Assembly: GCA_018376135.1 (NCBI GenBank)
Contig: JAHABX010000011.1
Span: 38,587-102,586 of the forward strand
Direction of reading: 5' to 3'
Source: Clostridiales bacterium
Lineage (GTDB): Bacteria > Bacillota > Clostridia > Lachnospirales > Lachnospiraceae
DNA: 64,000 nucleotides
Shown here: positions 1-8,242 of the stretch, piece by piece
How positions within the stretch are numbered: position 1 is the first letter of the stretch
Layout of the letters: the number at the start of each line of letters is the position of its first letter
Translations under genes and position numbers: made by a program
Notes under the pieces: generated by a model
Database searches by the model: none
The model's input: the letters and a program-made list of their open reading frames with translations, nothing else
What the model was told of the DNA's origin: nothing

Positions 1-570
1 CTGCACCATACCGAACAGGGACTGCTGGGTGTAGACAACCTGTCCCTTTCCGCCGCACTTGGAACAGGTCTGAGGAGTCGTCCCCGGCTTCGCACCGGTT
101 CCATGGCATTTCTCACACTCGTCCTTCAAGGTCAGCTCCAGTTCCTTATCCACGCCTGTTACAGACTCTTCAAAGGTGATCCGCACGCTTGCACGGATAT
201 CTGCTCCACGCATAGGACCATTGCTGCTCCTGCGGCTTCTGCCGCCGCCAAAGATATCTCCAAAGATGTCTCCAAAGATATCTCCCATATCTGCTCCGCT
301 GAAATCAAAGCCGCCAAAGCCTCCGGCTCCTCCGCCCTGATCAAAGGCTGCATGACCGAACTGGTCATATTTCTTTCTCTTATCAGCATCACTCAGGATG
401 GCATAAGCTTCAGAGGCTTCTTTGAATTTCTGCTCCGCTTCCTGATCTCCCGGATTCATATCTGGATGATACTTTTTCGCCAGCTTCCTGTATGCACTCT
501 TAATGGCTGCATCATCGGCATTCCGATCTACGCCAAGGACTTCATAATAGTCTCTTTTTGTCTCTGCCAT
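1..570 (-). CDS. dnaJ: Chaperone DnaJ, N-terminal part (cut by window edge)
   Basis: Hsp40 co-chaperone that delivers clients to DnaK and stimulates its ATPase in the cytoplasm. The 190 visible residues contain a J domain (about 1-70) with the HPD motif at 35-37, a Gly/Phe-rich linker (about 75-110), and the first zinc-binding repeats of CxxCxGxG type (CEKCHGTG near 152, CSKCGGKG near 169). The usual family length is about 380 residues, so half of the gene lies beyond the left edge. The linker holds three tandem copies of the tetrapeptide DIFG. It is the last visible gene of hrcA-grpE-dnaK-dnaJ, 89 nt after dnaK. The ATG lies at 568-570. The truncation is the window boundary, not a mutation. 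Confidence 0.97.
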   Translation of the reverse strand, partial: MAETKRDYYEVLGVDRNADDAAIKSAYRKLAKKYHPDMNPGDQEAEQKFKEASEAYAILSDADKRKKYDQFGHAAFDQGGGAGGFGGFDFSGADMGDIFGDIFGDIFGGGRSRRSSNGPMRGADIRASVRITFEESVTGVDKELELTLKDECEKCHGTGAKPGTTPQTCSKCGGKGQVVYTQQSLFGMVQ

Positions 571-595
571 AACTATCTACCTTTCACGCAGGAAT

Positions 596-620
596 GCAGG
601 CACACTCACCGTATGCCTGC
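596..620 (-). other. Hairpin between dnaK and dnaJ
   Basis: A 7-bp perfect inverted repeat (GCAGGCA at 596-602, TGCCTGC at 614-620) with an 11-nt loop lies in the dnaK-dnaJ gap. It has no T-run, so a terminator is unlikely. An mRNA processing or stability hairpin that sets the dnaK:dnaJ ratio is a possible role. This is inference. Confidence 0.35.
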
Positions 621-659
621 CTCTCCTTATCTCATTTCCTTATATTCCCGTACCTGATA

Positions 660-2528
660 TTAGACTTCTCTGTAATCGCCGTCTACCACATCATCTGCAG
701 GACCGCTCTGAGCTGCGCCGCCCATATCAGGACCTGCGCCCTGTGCGCCTCCCTGTGCTGCCTGAGCCTGCTCATACATCTTCTGGAACAGCTTCTGCGC
801 TGCGTTCATCAGATCTTCCTTACCGGATTTCAGTGCATCCAGGTCTGCATCAGAGATATCCACCTGATTAGCGGTTCTCTCGACTACTGCCTTCAGGGAA
901 GCCACCTTCTCTTCCACTGCAGCCTTCTCGGAAGCGTCCAGGTTTGCGCCTGCCTCTTCCAGAGCCTTCTCGGTCTGGAATACCATGGCATCTGCGTCAT
1001 TTCTTGCATCGATCGCTTCTTTTCTCTTCTTATCCTGTGCCTCGAACTCAGCAGCCTCTCTCACTGCCTTGTCGATATCAGAATCGGACATGTTGGAACC
1101 AGCGGTAATCGTGATATGCTGCTCCTTACCGGTTCCCAGATCCTTTGCGGATACATTTACGATACCATTTGCATCGATATCGAAAGTAACCTCGATCTGC
1201 GGAACACCGCGGCGTGCTGGCGGAATACCGTCCAGACGGAACTGTCCGAGAGATTTATTATCCTTTGCAAACTGTCTCTCGCCCTGTACCACATTGATAT
1301 CAACAGCAGTCTGATTATCTGCTGCGGTGGAGAAGATCTGGCTCTTCTTGGTCGGGATAGTCGTATTTCTCTCGATCAGACGGGTTGCGATACCTCCCAT
1401 GGTCTCGATGGACAGAGACAGCGGAGTAACATCCAGAAGAAGGATATCACCTGCACCTGCATCACCGGCCAGCTTACCGCCCTGGATAGATGCACCGATC
1501 GCTACACACTCATCTGGATTCAGAGTCTTGCTCGGCTCATGTCCGGTCAGCTGTTTTACCTTATCCTGTACTGCCGGGATACGGGTGGAACCGCCTACCA
1601 GAAGTACCTTGCCAAGCTCAGACGGGCTGATACCGGCATCACGGAGAGCCGCCTGTACCGGATTTGCCGTACGTTCTACCAGATCATGAGTCAGCTCATC
1701 AAATTTTGCTCTGGTCAGATTCATATCAAAGTGAAGAGGTCCGTCAGCATTCATGCTGATGAACGGCAGGTTGATGTTGGTGGTGGTTGCGGCGGAAAGC
1801 TCCTTTTTCGCTTTCTCAGCAGCCTCTTTTAATCTCTGAAGCGCCATCTTGTCATTGGACAGATCTACGCCGTTCATTTTCTTAAACTCAGCCAGCATCC
1901 AGTCCGTTACCTTCTGGTCGAAATCATCGCCGCCCAGCTTGTTGTCTCCTGCAGTTGCCAGAACCTCGATGACGCCGTCACCGATCTCGATCACAGATAC
2001 ATCAAAGGTACCGCCGCCGAGGTCGTATACCATGATCTTCTGCTCTCTCTCATTGTCAAGACCATATGCAAGTGCTGCAGCAGTCGGCTCGTTGATGATA
2101 CGCTTTACATCCAGACCTGCAATCTTGCCTGCATCCTTGGTTGCCTGTCTCTGTGCATCGTTGAAGTATGCCGGAACTGTAATAACTGCCTCTGTTACCT
2201 TCTCTCCAAGGTAATTCTCTGCATCTGCCTTCAGCTTCTGAAGGATCATCGCAGAAATCTCCTGGGGAGAATATTTCTTATCATCAATTGTCACTTTGTA
2301 ATCACTTCCCATATGTCTCTTAATGGAAGCGATGGTCTTCTCTGCATTTGTCACTGCCTGACGCTTTGCAGGCTCTCCTACAAGACGCTCTCCGGCTTTT
2401 GTAAATGCCACGATAGACGGCGTGGTTCTTGCACCCTCTGTATTTGCTACGACCGTCGGTTTTCCACCTTCCATAACAGCCACACAAGAGTTTGTAGTTC
2501 CAAGGTCAATACCAATAATTTTGCTCAT
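660..2528 (-). CDS. dnaK: Molecular chaperone DnaK (Hsp70)
   Basis: ATP-dependent chaperone that binds exposed hydrophobic peptides and works with DnaJ and GrpE. The 622 residues are a normal length. The N-terminal ATPase domain (about 1-360) carries the Hsp70 signatures IDLGTTNSC at 6-14, YDLGGGTFDVSV near 168, and the NEPTAAALAYG stretch. The substrate-binding domain and a Gly/Ala/Gln-rich C-terminal tail follow, ending DGDYREV. The gene sits between grpE (28 nt upstream) and dnaJ in the HrcA/CIRCE-controlled operon, so induction by heat or unfolded protein is expected. The identification is certain from the motifs and context. Confidence 0.99.
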   Translation of the reverse strand: MSKIIGIDLGTTNSCVAVMEGGKPTVVANTEGARTTPSIVAFTKAGERLVGEPAKRQAVTNAEKTIASIKRHMGSDYKVTIDDKKYSPQEISAMILQKLKADAENYLGEKVTEAVITVPAYFNDAQRQATKDAGKIAGLDVKRIINEPTAAALAYGLDNEREQKIMVYDLGGGTFDVSVIEIGDGVIEVLATAGDNKLGGDDFDQKVTDWMLAEFKKMNGVDLSNDKMALQRLKEAAEKAKKELSAATTTNINLPFISMNADGPLHFDMNLTRAKFDELTHDLVERTANPVQAALRDAGISPSELGKVLLVGGSTRIPAVQDKVKQLTGHEPSKTLNPDECVAIGASIQGGKLAGDAGAGDILLLDVTPLSLSIETMGGIATRLIERNTTIPTKKSQIFSTAADNQTAVDINVVQGERQFAKDNKSLGQFRLDGIPPARRGVPQIEVTFDIDANGIVNVSAKDLGTGKEQHITITAGSNMSDSDIDKAVREAAEFEAQDKKRKEAIDARNDADAMVFQTEKALEEAGANLDASEKAAVEEKVASLKAVVERTANQVDISDADLDALKSGKEDLMNAAQKLFQKMYEQAQAAQGGAQGAGPDMGGAAQSGPADDVVDGDYREV

Positions 2529-2556
2529 AATCGTTTCCTCCTATATTGAAATGTGT

Positions 2557-3174
2557 TTAATTAGCTACTTTTACCATGCTGTGACGAAGCACTGCATCTT
2601 TATATTTATAACCCTTCTGGAATTCTTCCGTAACGATATTCTCGCCCGCTTCCTCATCCTCCACATGCATCACAGCATTGTGAAGGTTCAGGTCAAATTC
2701 CTGGCCTACCGCTTCGATAGGGGTTACACCCAAATCTTCCAGTACAGTCATGAGCTGCTTGTAGATCATCTCCATGCCGCTGGCTACCGGACTGTCCTTT
2801 TCTTCCTCCGGAACGCTCTTGATTCCTCTCTCAAAATTGTCTACCACCGGAAGAATTTTCTCTATTACTTCTCTTGCTCCCACTGCGTACATCTGGGATT
2901 TTTCCTTTTCTGTACGATTGCGGAAATTCTCGAACTCCGCAAGCTGGCGCTTCACTTTGTCTGTCAGCTCTGCGATCTGCTCATCTCTTTTATCTTTTTT
3001 TTCTTTTTTCTTAAAGAAGCCCTTCTTCTCATTCTCCGGTGCCGGAGTCTCTTCTGCGGCAGCTTCCTCTGTCTCTGCCTCCGCAGCTTCCTCTGCTTCC
3101 GCAGCTGCTTCTTCTGCCTCTTCCATCACTTCTTCTGAAATGGTTTCCTGTTCTAATTCCTTGTTCTCTTCCAC
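2557..3174 (-). CDS. grpE: Nucleotide exchange factor GrpE
   Basis: GrpE releases ADP from DnaK and resets the chaperone cycle. The protein has 205 residues. The first 60 or so are very rich in Glu and Ala, followed by a Lys-rich patch (KKGFFKKKEKKDKRDEQ, about 50-66). The rest is the long helix and beta-wing of the family: LAEFENFRNRTEKEK near 80, VVDNFERGI near 110, and the typical C-terminal NIVTEEFQKGYKYKDAVLRHSMVKVA. It lies 15 nt after hrcA and before dnaK, the standard Firmicutes order. The acidic N-terminus is longer than in E. coli but is common in clostridial GrpE. Confidence 0.98.
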   Translation of the reverse strand: MEENKELEQETISEEVMEEAEEAAAEAEEAAEAETEEAAAEETPAPENEKKGFFKKKEKKDKRDEQIAELTDKVKRQLAEFENFRNRTEKEKSQMYAVGAREVIEKILPVVDNFERGIKSVPEEEKDSPVASGMEMIYKQLMTVLEDLGVTPIEAVGQEFDLNLHNAVMHVEDEEAGENIVTEEFQKGYKYKDAVLRHSMVKVAN

Positions 3175-3189
3175 TCTGCATCCGCCTTT

Positions 3190-4212
3190 CTATTTATGGA
3201 AAACATCATCCAACTGATCCATCAAAGTCTTCAGCGTACTCATGACATTCTCATAATCCATTCGTTTGGGACCGATGATCCCCACCGTGCCCTGTAAGCC
3301 CTGCCCCAGATCATAGGTCGCTGTCACAACGCTGCAGTCCTTCATGCTCTGTATGGGGGTCTCACTTCCGATATATACCTGTATTCCTTTTTCATCCTTA
3401 TTCAGGGTCTCATGCACCAGCTCTGCCAGATTCTGCTTCTCCTCCAGCGTCTGGATCAGCTCACTCGCCTTTCCATTATCGCTGAGCTCCGGATAGCGGA
3501 AAATATTGGTTGCTCCGCCGGTATAGATCTCCATACCTTCATCTGAATGAATGGTCTCTGCCACCGCATCCACCACATCACTGATGATATTACTATGGAT
3601 ACCTGCCTGCTCTTTCATACTGGAAATCATCTGCAGATTAATTTCCGCGATCGTCTTTCCATTCAACATGGTATTCAGCAGAATATTCAGCTTCAGGATG
3701 CTCTCTGTATCCAGCTCCTCGCTGATCGGGATCAGCTTGTTCCGGATGATATTCCCCTCCGCCACAATCACTGCAAGTATCTGGTTCTCATCCACCTTGG
3801 AAAGCTGAATGAACTTCAGCTTATTCTGATGGTACTGAGGCGCTGAGATCATGGTCGCATAATTGGTATTATTGGCAAGGACCTTTACCACCTGCTTTAA
3901 TACCTGTTCCATCTTATCGGTACGCTGAATCATCAGCTCCTTCAGATCCGCGACCTCCCGCTCCTTCTCCTCCATCAGATAATCCACATACAGACGATAT
4001 CCCTTGTCAGAAGGAATCCTGCCGGCAGATGTATGCGGCTGTACAATATAGCCCATCTCCTCCAGATCCGACATCTCATTACGGATCGTGGCAGAACTCA
4101 GCTTCAAATCTGAATACTTGGAAATAGTTCTGGAACCAACCGGTTCCCCTGTCTCCATATAATTACGGATAATTGCATGAAGGATCCTGACCTTCCTGTC
4201 ATCCAGCTCCAC
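3190..4212 (-). CDS. hrcA: Heat-inducible transcription repressor HrcA
   Basis: Repressor of the class I heat-shock operon; it binds CIRCE and depends on GroEL for activity. An N-terminal winged-helix domain (about 1-90, ILHAIIRNYMETGEPVGSRT and LSSATIRNEMSDLEEMGYI) precedes the HrcA dimerisation and inserted domains. I place the start at the GTG at 4210-4212 (about 340 residues) because a GAAGGG Shine-Dalgarno lies roughly 9 nt upstream and the protein then begins ELDDRKVRIL, as in other HrcA proteins. An in-frame TTG at 4243-4245 would extend it by 11 residues, but it lies inside CIRCE. First gene of the operon, so it represses itself. Confidence 0.96.
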   Translation of the reverse strand: MELDDRKVRILHAIIRNYMETGEPVGSRTISKYSDLKLSSATIRNEMSDLEEMGYIVQPHTSAGRIPSDKGYRLYVDYLMEEKEREVADLKELMIQRTDKMEQVLKQVVKVLANNTNYATMISAPQYHQNKLKFIQLSKVDENQILAVIVAEGNIIRNKLIPISEELDTESILKLNILLNTMLNGKTIAEINLQMISSMKEQAGIHSNIISDVVDAVAETIHSDEGMEIYTGGATNIFRYPELSDNGKASELIQTLEEKQNLAELVHETLNKDEKGIQVYIGSETPIQSMKDCSVVTATYDLGQGLQGTVGIIGPKRMDYENVMSTLKTLMDQLDDVFHK

Positions 4213-4234
4213 GATCTCACATCCCTTCTTCTTA

Positions 4235-4261
4235 TTAGCACTCAACTTATAAGAGTGCTAA
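4235..4261 (-). promoter_or_regulatory. CIRCE operator (HrcA binding site)
   Basis: Perfect consensus CIRCE: TTAGCACTC, a 9-nt spacer, then GAGTGCTAA. It lies between the hrcA promoter (-10 at 4276-4281) and the GTG start, so bound HrcA blocks the operon and the element also falls in the mRNA leader. The match to the known element is exact. Confidence 0.98.
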
Positions 4262-4275
4262 TATTTCTGTACATA

Positions 4276-4305
4276 AAGATAGCACCCCTGAGGGTGCTTT
4301 GTCAA
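4276..4305 (-). promoter_or_regulatory. Promoter of the hrcA-grpE-dnaK-dnaJ operon
   Basis: Read leftward: -35 TTGACA (complement of 4300-4305), 18-nt spacer, -10 TATCTT (complement of 4276-4281). CIRCE follows about 15 nt downstream, as in other Firmicutes heat-shock operons. The spacer itself contains a 7-bp inverted repeat, AGCACCC (4281-4287) and GGGTGCT (4292-4298), which could be a second operator or the end of an upstream terminator. Confidence 0.8.
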
Positions 4306-4330
4306 TACCTTTGTGAATATTTTTTACTAC

Positions 4331-4508
4331 AAGCCGGGCATAACTGTGAATATCCCATTCAGATGGGATGCTCGCATACCAGATGGACGGGATATTCACA
4401 GTTATATGCGGCGACAGCCGCTAATCGAGATGTAGCGCAGCGTAATCGAGATGCCCGGCGACAGCCGCTAATCGAGATGTAGCGCAGCGCAATCGAGACG
4501 CCCGGCTT
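4331..4508. repeat. Multi-hairpin intergenic element closed by a 9-bp outer stem
   Basis: A 178-nt element between the TPR lipoprotein gene and the hrcA promoter. The ends pair perfectly (AAGCCGGGC at 4331-4339 with GCCCGGCTT at 4500-4508). Inside are a 17-bp perfect inverted repeat (4340-4356 with 4389-4405), a GCGGC-GACA-GCCGC hairpin (4408-4421), and a tandem 47-bp repeat. No protein-like frame is seen. It is unlike its neighbours and resembles a mobile intergenic repeat or a structured RNA. A similar design occurs at 60525-60649. Confidence 0.75.
4410..4503. repeat. Tandem 47-bp direct repeat, two copies
   Basis: Copies at 4410-4456 and 4457-4503 match at 45 of 47 positions; both differences are T/C transitions. 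Each copy starts GGCGACAGCCGC and contains two AATCGAGA words, so that word occurs four times. The near identity suggests a recent duplication inside the larger element. Confidence 0.9.
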
Positions 4509-4513
4509 GATCC

Positions 4514-5365
4514 TTACCTGGACTTCAAAAATACATACTCCCGCGCTGCCGCCTCATCGTCCGGATAACTCTCCAGATAGCTCTCCATCTTCAGCTTCGC
4601 CGTCTCGAAATCCCCCTTCTTCTCATACACAACGATCTCATTTGCCAGAAGCTCCTGCATGCTTCCCCCGTCTCCTTTGGCGATTCCCGCCTGCAGAGTC
4701 TCCAGCGCCGCATCATAGTCCTCCTGACGGATCTGCCAGTCCGCTACCTTTGCATAAGCAGACATCTGCTGCGGTTCTCCGTCCAGATAACTCTGATACA
4801 GAGTCACCGCATAGTCCTCGTTTCCCATCTGCCGGTAAAGCTCTGCCTGCCAGTAGAGCGCCTCTGTCTCTCCTTCATCCGCCGCAATCTCCAGATACTC
4901 CTTTGCCTTTGGATAGTCCTCCATATAATAGGAAAGTCTGCCCAGCATAATCAGGTCCTTCTCAGACGTCCGGTCGATCGCCGCCTTAAAATCCTCATTC
5001 GCCTTCTCCACATTTCCGTCAGCCCGGTACAAAAGCCCGCGGGTCAGATAAAGCTCCGCGCTCTTCTTCAGATCCAGCACCGCACTGCACGTATCGATCG
5101 CCTTCTGAGTCTCTCCCATGTGATACTGTGCAGACGCCTTATATGCCGCAATATCCAGCTCCAGAGCCCCCACATGCATTCCTGCCAGCCCCAGAGCTTC
5201 ATTATAGGCAGACACCGCAGCTTCATACTCGCCTGCGGCTGCCTGCTCCATTCCCTGGCTTCTCAGGGCAAGCTGCTCCTTTTCGGTCTCTGCACTCTTC
5301 CCGCAGCCGGTCAGCGCAGCCGCACACAGCCCGGTCAGAATGATTCTGCATATTTTTCTTCTCAT
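4514..5365 (-). CDS. TPR-repeat lipoprotein
   Basis: 283 residues. It has a lipoprotein signal peptide with a charged start, a hydrophobic core and lipobox LTGC (Cys21), so it should be anchored on the outer face of the membrane. The rest is made of tetratricopeptide repeats from about 35 to 280: A-x(3)-Y-x(2)-A patterns such as YEAAVSAYNEALGLAG, AELYLTRGLLYRADGNVEKANEDF and ALYWQAELYRQMGNEDYAVTLYQ. These usually form a protein-binding scaffold. Its ATG overlaps the stop of the upstream glycosyltransferase (ATGA at 5362-5365), so the two are translationally coupled. A role in assembling envelope glycan enzymes is an inference from that coupling; the exact function is unknown. Confidence 0.85.
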   Translation of the reverse strand: MRRKICRIILTGLCAAALTGCGKSAETEKEQLALRSQGMEQAAAGEYEAAVSAYNEALGLAGMHVGALELDIAAYKASAQYHMGETQKAIDTCSAVLDLKKSAELYLTRGLLYRADGNVEKANEDFKAAIDRTSEKDLIMLGRLSYYMEDYPKAKEYLEIAADEGETEALYWQAELYRQMGNEDYAVTLYQSYLDGEPQQMSAYAKVADWQIRQEDYDAALETLQAGIAKGDGGSMQELLANEIVVYEKKGDFETAKLKMESYLESYPDDEAAAREYVFLKSR

Positions 5366-6285
5366 CCTCTATCCCCCTGCCAAAATGTCCGATTCATGGT
5401 GCACCACAGGATCAGCTTGCGGGGAAGCTTCTCATAACGCTGCCCCAGCTTATATCCCAGAAGCTTTCCGGCACTCTGCGTCACCACCTGCAGGATCAGC
5501 CATGGTTTCCTTATCCTCAGACAATATGCCATACTCCGCTTTACCAGCCGGATCCCCTCAGATTCCGAACGAATACCGCCAAAAATCTCCGGATGCATGG
5601 TCTGGGAAACCGCAAGATCAAAATTCCGGTGAAACTGCTGCACGGCACTGTAGTTATGGGAATGCACTACCTTCGCCTCCGCACAGTAAGCGATCCTTCC
5701 TCCATGGCGGATCAGCTTCCCTGCATAGATCATATCCTCATTAAAAATTGTCCTGGTTACAAAACCTCCCAGCTCCAGATACTTATCCTTCCTCCATGCC
5801 GCGCATACGTTGGAACAGAAAAAGGTCTTGATCCCCAGCTCCGGCAGATCCTCAGCCCCTTTGATCCTGCTCTCTTCCGGATAATTGAAGCTTCTGGTAT
5901 ACTTCTCCACCTCTCTGCAGTCATCTGCAGGAAGCTGTCTTGCATACGCTGCCCATACCCGCTGATCCGCAAAAGGCTTCAAAAGCTCCTCTACCAGATG
6001 CGCATCTGCAGGAAGTGCATCCTGCGTCATACAGATCACCACATCTGCCGAAGCCAAACGCATTCCTCTGTCTCTGGTGCCCCCATGATCAAACTCTGCT
6101 TTGGACAGGTGGTGCACTTCCACATTCTCATATTCCTCTGTCAGCCCACCGGGAAAACAGGATTCCTCCGTGTTCATCAGAATGATCCTGTTTACCGGAC
6201 TGCTCTGCGTACACAGCTTATCCAGAAGCATTTTTAATTGTTTTCCCGGACGGTACACGGGAATCAGAACATCTGCCGACAACAT
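5362..6285 (-). CDS. GT2-family glycosyltransferase (rhamnosyltransferase-like)
   Basis: 307 residues. The N-terminal GT-A fold starts with VLIPVYRPGKQLKMLLDKL; the nucleotide-sugar region includes a TQDA acid motif (VVICMTQDALPADAHL) in place of a plain DxD, as in rhamnosyltransferases of the RfbF type, and FNEDMIYAGKLI further on is the usual acceptor-side acid. No membrane segment is evident. It follows glmS by 12 nt and overlaps the TPR lipoprotein gene by 4 nt, so glmS-GT-TPR looks like one transcript supplying amino sugar and glycan assembly. The donor sugar cannot be read from sequence; rhamnose is a family-level guess. Confidence 0.85.
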   Translation of the reverse strand: MLSADVLIPVYRPGKQLKMLLDKLCTQSSPVNRIILMNTEESCFPGGLTEEYENVEVHHLSKAEFDHGGTRDRGMRLASADVVICMTQDALPADAHLVEELLKPFADQRVWAAYARQLPADDCREVEKYTRSFNYPEESRIKGAEDLPELGIKTFFCSNVCAAWRKDKYLELGGFVTRTIFNEDMIYAGKLIRHGGRIAYCAEAKVVHSHNYSAVQQFHRNFDLAVSQTMHPEIFGGIRSESEGIRLVKRSMAYCLRIRKPWLILQVVTQSAGKLLGYKLGQRYEKLPRKLILWCTMNRTFWQGDRG

Positions 6286-6297
6286 TCTTCGTCTCTC

Positions 6298-8127
6298 CTA
6301 CTCTACTGTAACCGATTTTGCCAGATTTCTCGGCTTATCCACATCACAGCCTCTGGCGATCGCCACATAATAACTGAATATCTGAAGCGGAATCACCGCC
6401 AGTGAATTCGTAAAATACGGATTTGTCCTCGGTACGTAGATCACATAATCCGAAGCCTTTTCCACTTCTGTATTTCCCACGTTGGTGACCGCAAGGACAA
6501 ACGCCCCTCTGGTCTGCACTTCTACAATATTGCTGATCATCTTCTTATACAGCTCCTCCTGGGTCAGGATCGCCGTCACCAGCGTTCCCTCTTCAATCAG
6601 AGAAATGGTGCCGTGCTTTAACTCTCCTGCTGCATATGCCTCCGAATGAATATAGGAGATTTCCTTCAGCTTCAGAGATCCCTCCAGAGAAATCGCATAG
6701 TCAATGCCTCTTCCAATGAAGAAAATGTCCCTTGCTCCCACATACCTGTTGGCAAATCTCTGTATCCGTTCCTTATTGGCGAGCAGCAGCTCAATCTGCT
6801 CCGGAAGACGCTTGAGATCCTTGATCAGCCCCTGCATTGCCTCTTCCGTCACCTTGCCCCGCGCCTGCCCAAACTTCATGGCAAGCAGATAGAAGGCGAT
6901 CAGCTGGGTGCTGTATGCCTTTGTGGTAGCGACCGCGATTTCCGGTCCTGCCCAGGTATACATCACATGATCCGCTTCTCTTGCAATAGAACTGCCGACC
7001 ACATTGACGATACCAAGCACCGTAACGCCCGGATGGCTCTTTGCCTCCCGGAGTGCTGCCAGAGAATCCGCTGTCTCACCGGACTGACTGACCACGATCA
7101 CCAGCGTATCCTCCTCCAGGATCGGATTGCGGTAACGGAACTCGCTTGCCAGATCCACCTCCACTGGAATACGTGCCAAACCTTCAAATACATACTTTGC
7201 AGTCACACCCGTATGATATGCAGAACCGCAGGCCACAATATTGATTTTCCTGATCCGTGCAAGCTCCTCATCATCCATTCCCAGCTCTTCGATAACGATC
7301 TTCCCATCCTTGATACGGGGATTCAGAGTATCTCTTACCGCCTTGGGCTGCTCGTTGATCTCCTTCAGCATAAAATGTTCATAGCCGCCCTTTTCCGCCG
7401 CATTCACATCCCACTCGATCCGGGTGGATTCCTTCTTCAGTTCTTCCTTATCAATATTATAGAAAGCAATGCTGTCTTTCGTCAACCGTGCAATTTCTTC
7501 ATTTTGAATAAAATACACATCTCTGGTATATTTCAGGACCGCAGGCACATCAGATGCAATGATGCTCCCGTGCTCACACCTGCCTACGATCAGCGGGCTG
7601 TCCTTACGTACGGAATATATTTCATCCGGATGCTCTTTGAACATGATTCCCAGGGCGTAGGATCCCTCCACACGCTGCATGACTTTAATGACCGCCTCCA
7701 GAGGATCCCCTTTATAGTAATAATCCAGCAGATGAGCCACAACCTCCGTATCCGTCTGAGAGACCAGCTGATATCCTCTGCTTTCCAAAAGCTTCCGCAG
7801 CTTCAGGTAATTTTCTATGATTCCATTATGTACAACTACGATCGATTCATCCTTATTAAAATGCGGATGTGCATTGGTATCACTTGGAGCTCCGTGCGTT
7901 GCCCAGCGGGTATGTCCGATTCCCATATGCCCCGGAAGCATGGCACCTCCATGGGACATTTCATGCAGTACCTTCAGTCTGCCCGTTGCCTTCATGACCT
8001 GAATGATCTCGCCATTATAGACTGCCATCCCCGCAGAATCATATCCCCGGTACTCCAGTTTCTCCAGCCCGTCCAGAAGGATCGGAGCCGCCTCTTCCAT
8101 TCCAATATATCCAACTATTCCACACAT
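6298..8127 (-). CDS. glmS: Glutamine--fructose-6-phosphate aminotransferase (isomerizing)
   Basis: Makes glucosamine-6-phosphate from fructose-6-phosphate and glutamine, the first step toward UDP-GlcNAc for peptidoglycan and other glycans. 609 residues, the usual length. The N-terminal nucleophile glutaminase domain begins MCGIVGYIG, with Cys2 as the catalytic residue; GHTRWATHG and HNGIIENY are the substrate loop motifs. Two SIS sugar isomerase domains follow (about 290-420 and 460-600), with SQSGETADS, and the canonical end LAKSVTVE. Strong Shine-Dalgarno GGAGGAATATGT before the ATG. No glmS ribozyme was recognised in the 115-nt leader. Confidence 0.99.
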   Translation of the reverse strand: MCGIVGYIGMEEAAPILLDGLEKLEYRGYDSAGMAVYNGEIIQVMKATGRLKVLHEMSHGGAMLPGHMGIGHTRWATHGAPSDTNAHPHFNKDESIVVVHNGIIENYLKLRKLLESRGYQLVSQTDTEVVAHLLDYYYKGDPLEAVIKVMQRVEGSYALGIMFKEHPDEIYSVRKDSPLIVGRCEHGSIIASDVPAVLKYTRDVYFIQNEEIARLTKDSIAFYNIDKEELKKESTRIEWDVNAAEKGGYEHFMLKEINEQPKAVRDTLNPRIKDGKIVIEELGMDDEELARIRKINIVACGSAYHTGVTAKYVFEGLARIPVEVDLASEFRYRNPILEEDTLVIVVSQSGETADSLAALREAKSHPGVTVLGIVNVVGSSIAREADHVMYTWAGPEIAVATTKAYSTQLIAFYLLAMKFGQARGKVTEEAMQGLIKDLKRLPEQIELLLANKERIQRFANRYVGARDIFFIGRGIDYAISLEGSLKLKEISYIHSEAYAAGELKHGTISLIEEGTLVTAILTQEELYKKMISNIVEVQTRGAFVLAVTNVGNTEVEKASDYVIYVPRTNPYFTNSLAVIPLQIFSYYVAIARGCDVDKPRNLAKSVTVE

Positions 8128-8162
8128 ACATATTCCTCCTTGGGAAGTTTTATATAAACAAA

Positions 8163-8187
8163 GCGAGGAAAGTCATCGCCTCCTCGC
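8163..8187 (-). terminator. Hairpin between the LCP gene and glmS
   Basis: A 7-bp stem (GCGAGGA and TCCTCGC), read leftward and followed by TTTGTTT. It lies after the LCP gene and before glmS. It may terminate or attenuate transcription from the glycan operon into glmS. The T-run is weak, so a leader hairpin is also possible. Confidence 0.45.
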
Positions 8188-8242
8188 CCTGTAAATATCT
8201 CATGAACACCGTCCATGTCCGGCATATGCCGTCTATATGCTC

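Noticed and set aside
4231..4245. TTG start for hrcA within CIRCE
   Set aside because: It would put the start codon inside the operator; the GTG at 4212 has a proper Shine-Dalgarno and gives the normal N-terminus.
4331..4508. CRISPR array
   Set aside because: Only two direct copies without spacers, and the main structure is inverted repeats.
8128..8242. glmS ribozyme/riboswitch in the leader
   Set aside because: The leader is only 115 nt and the conserved catalytic core words were not recognised; only a simple 7-bp hairpin is present.
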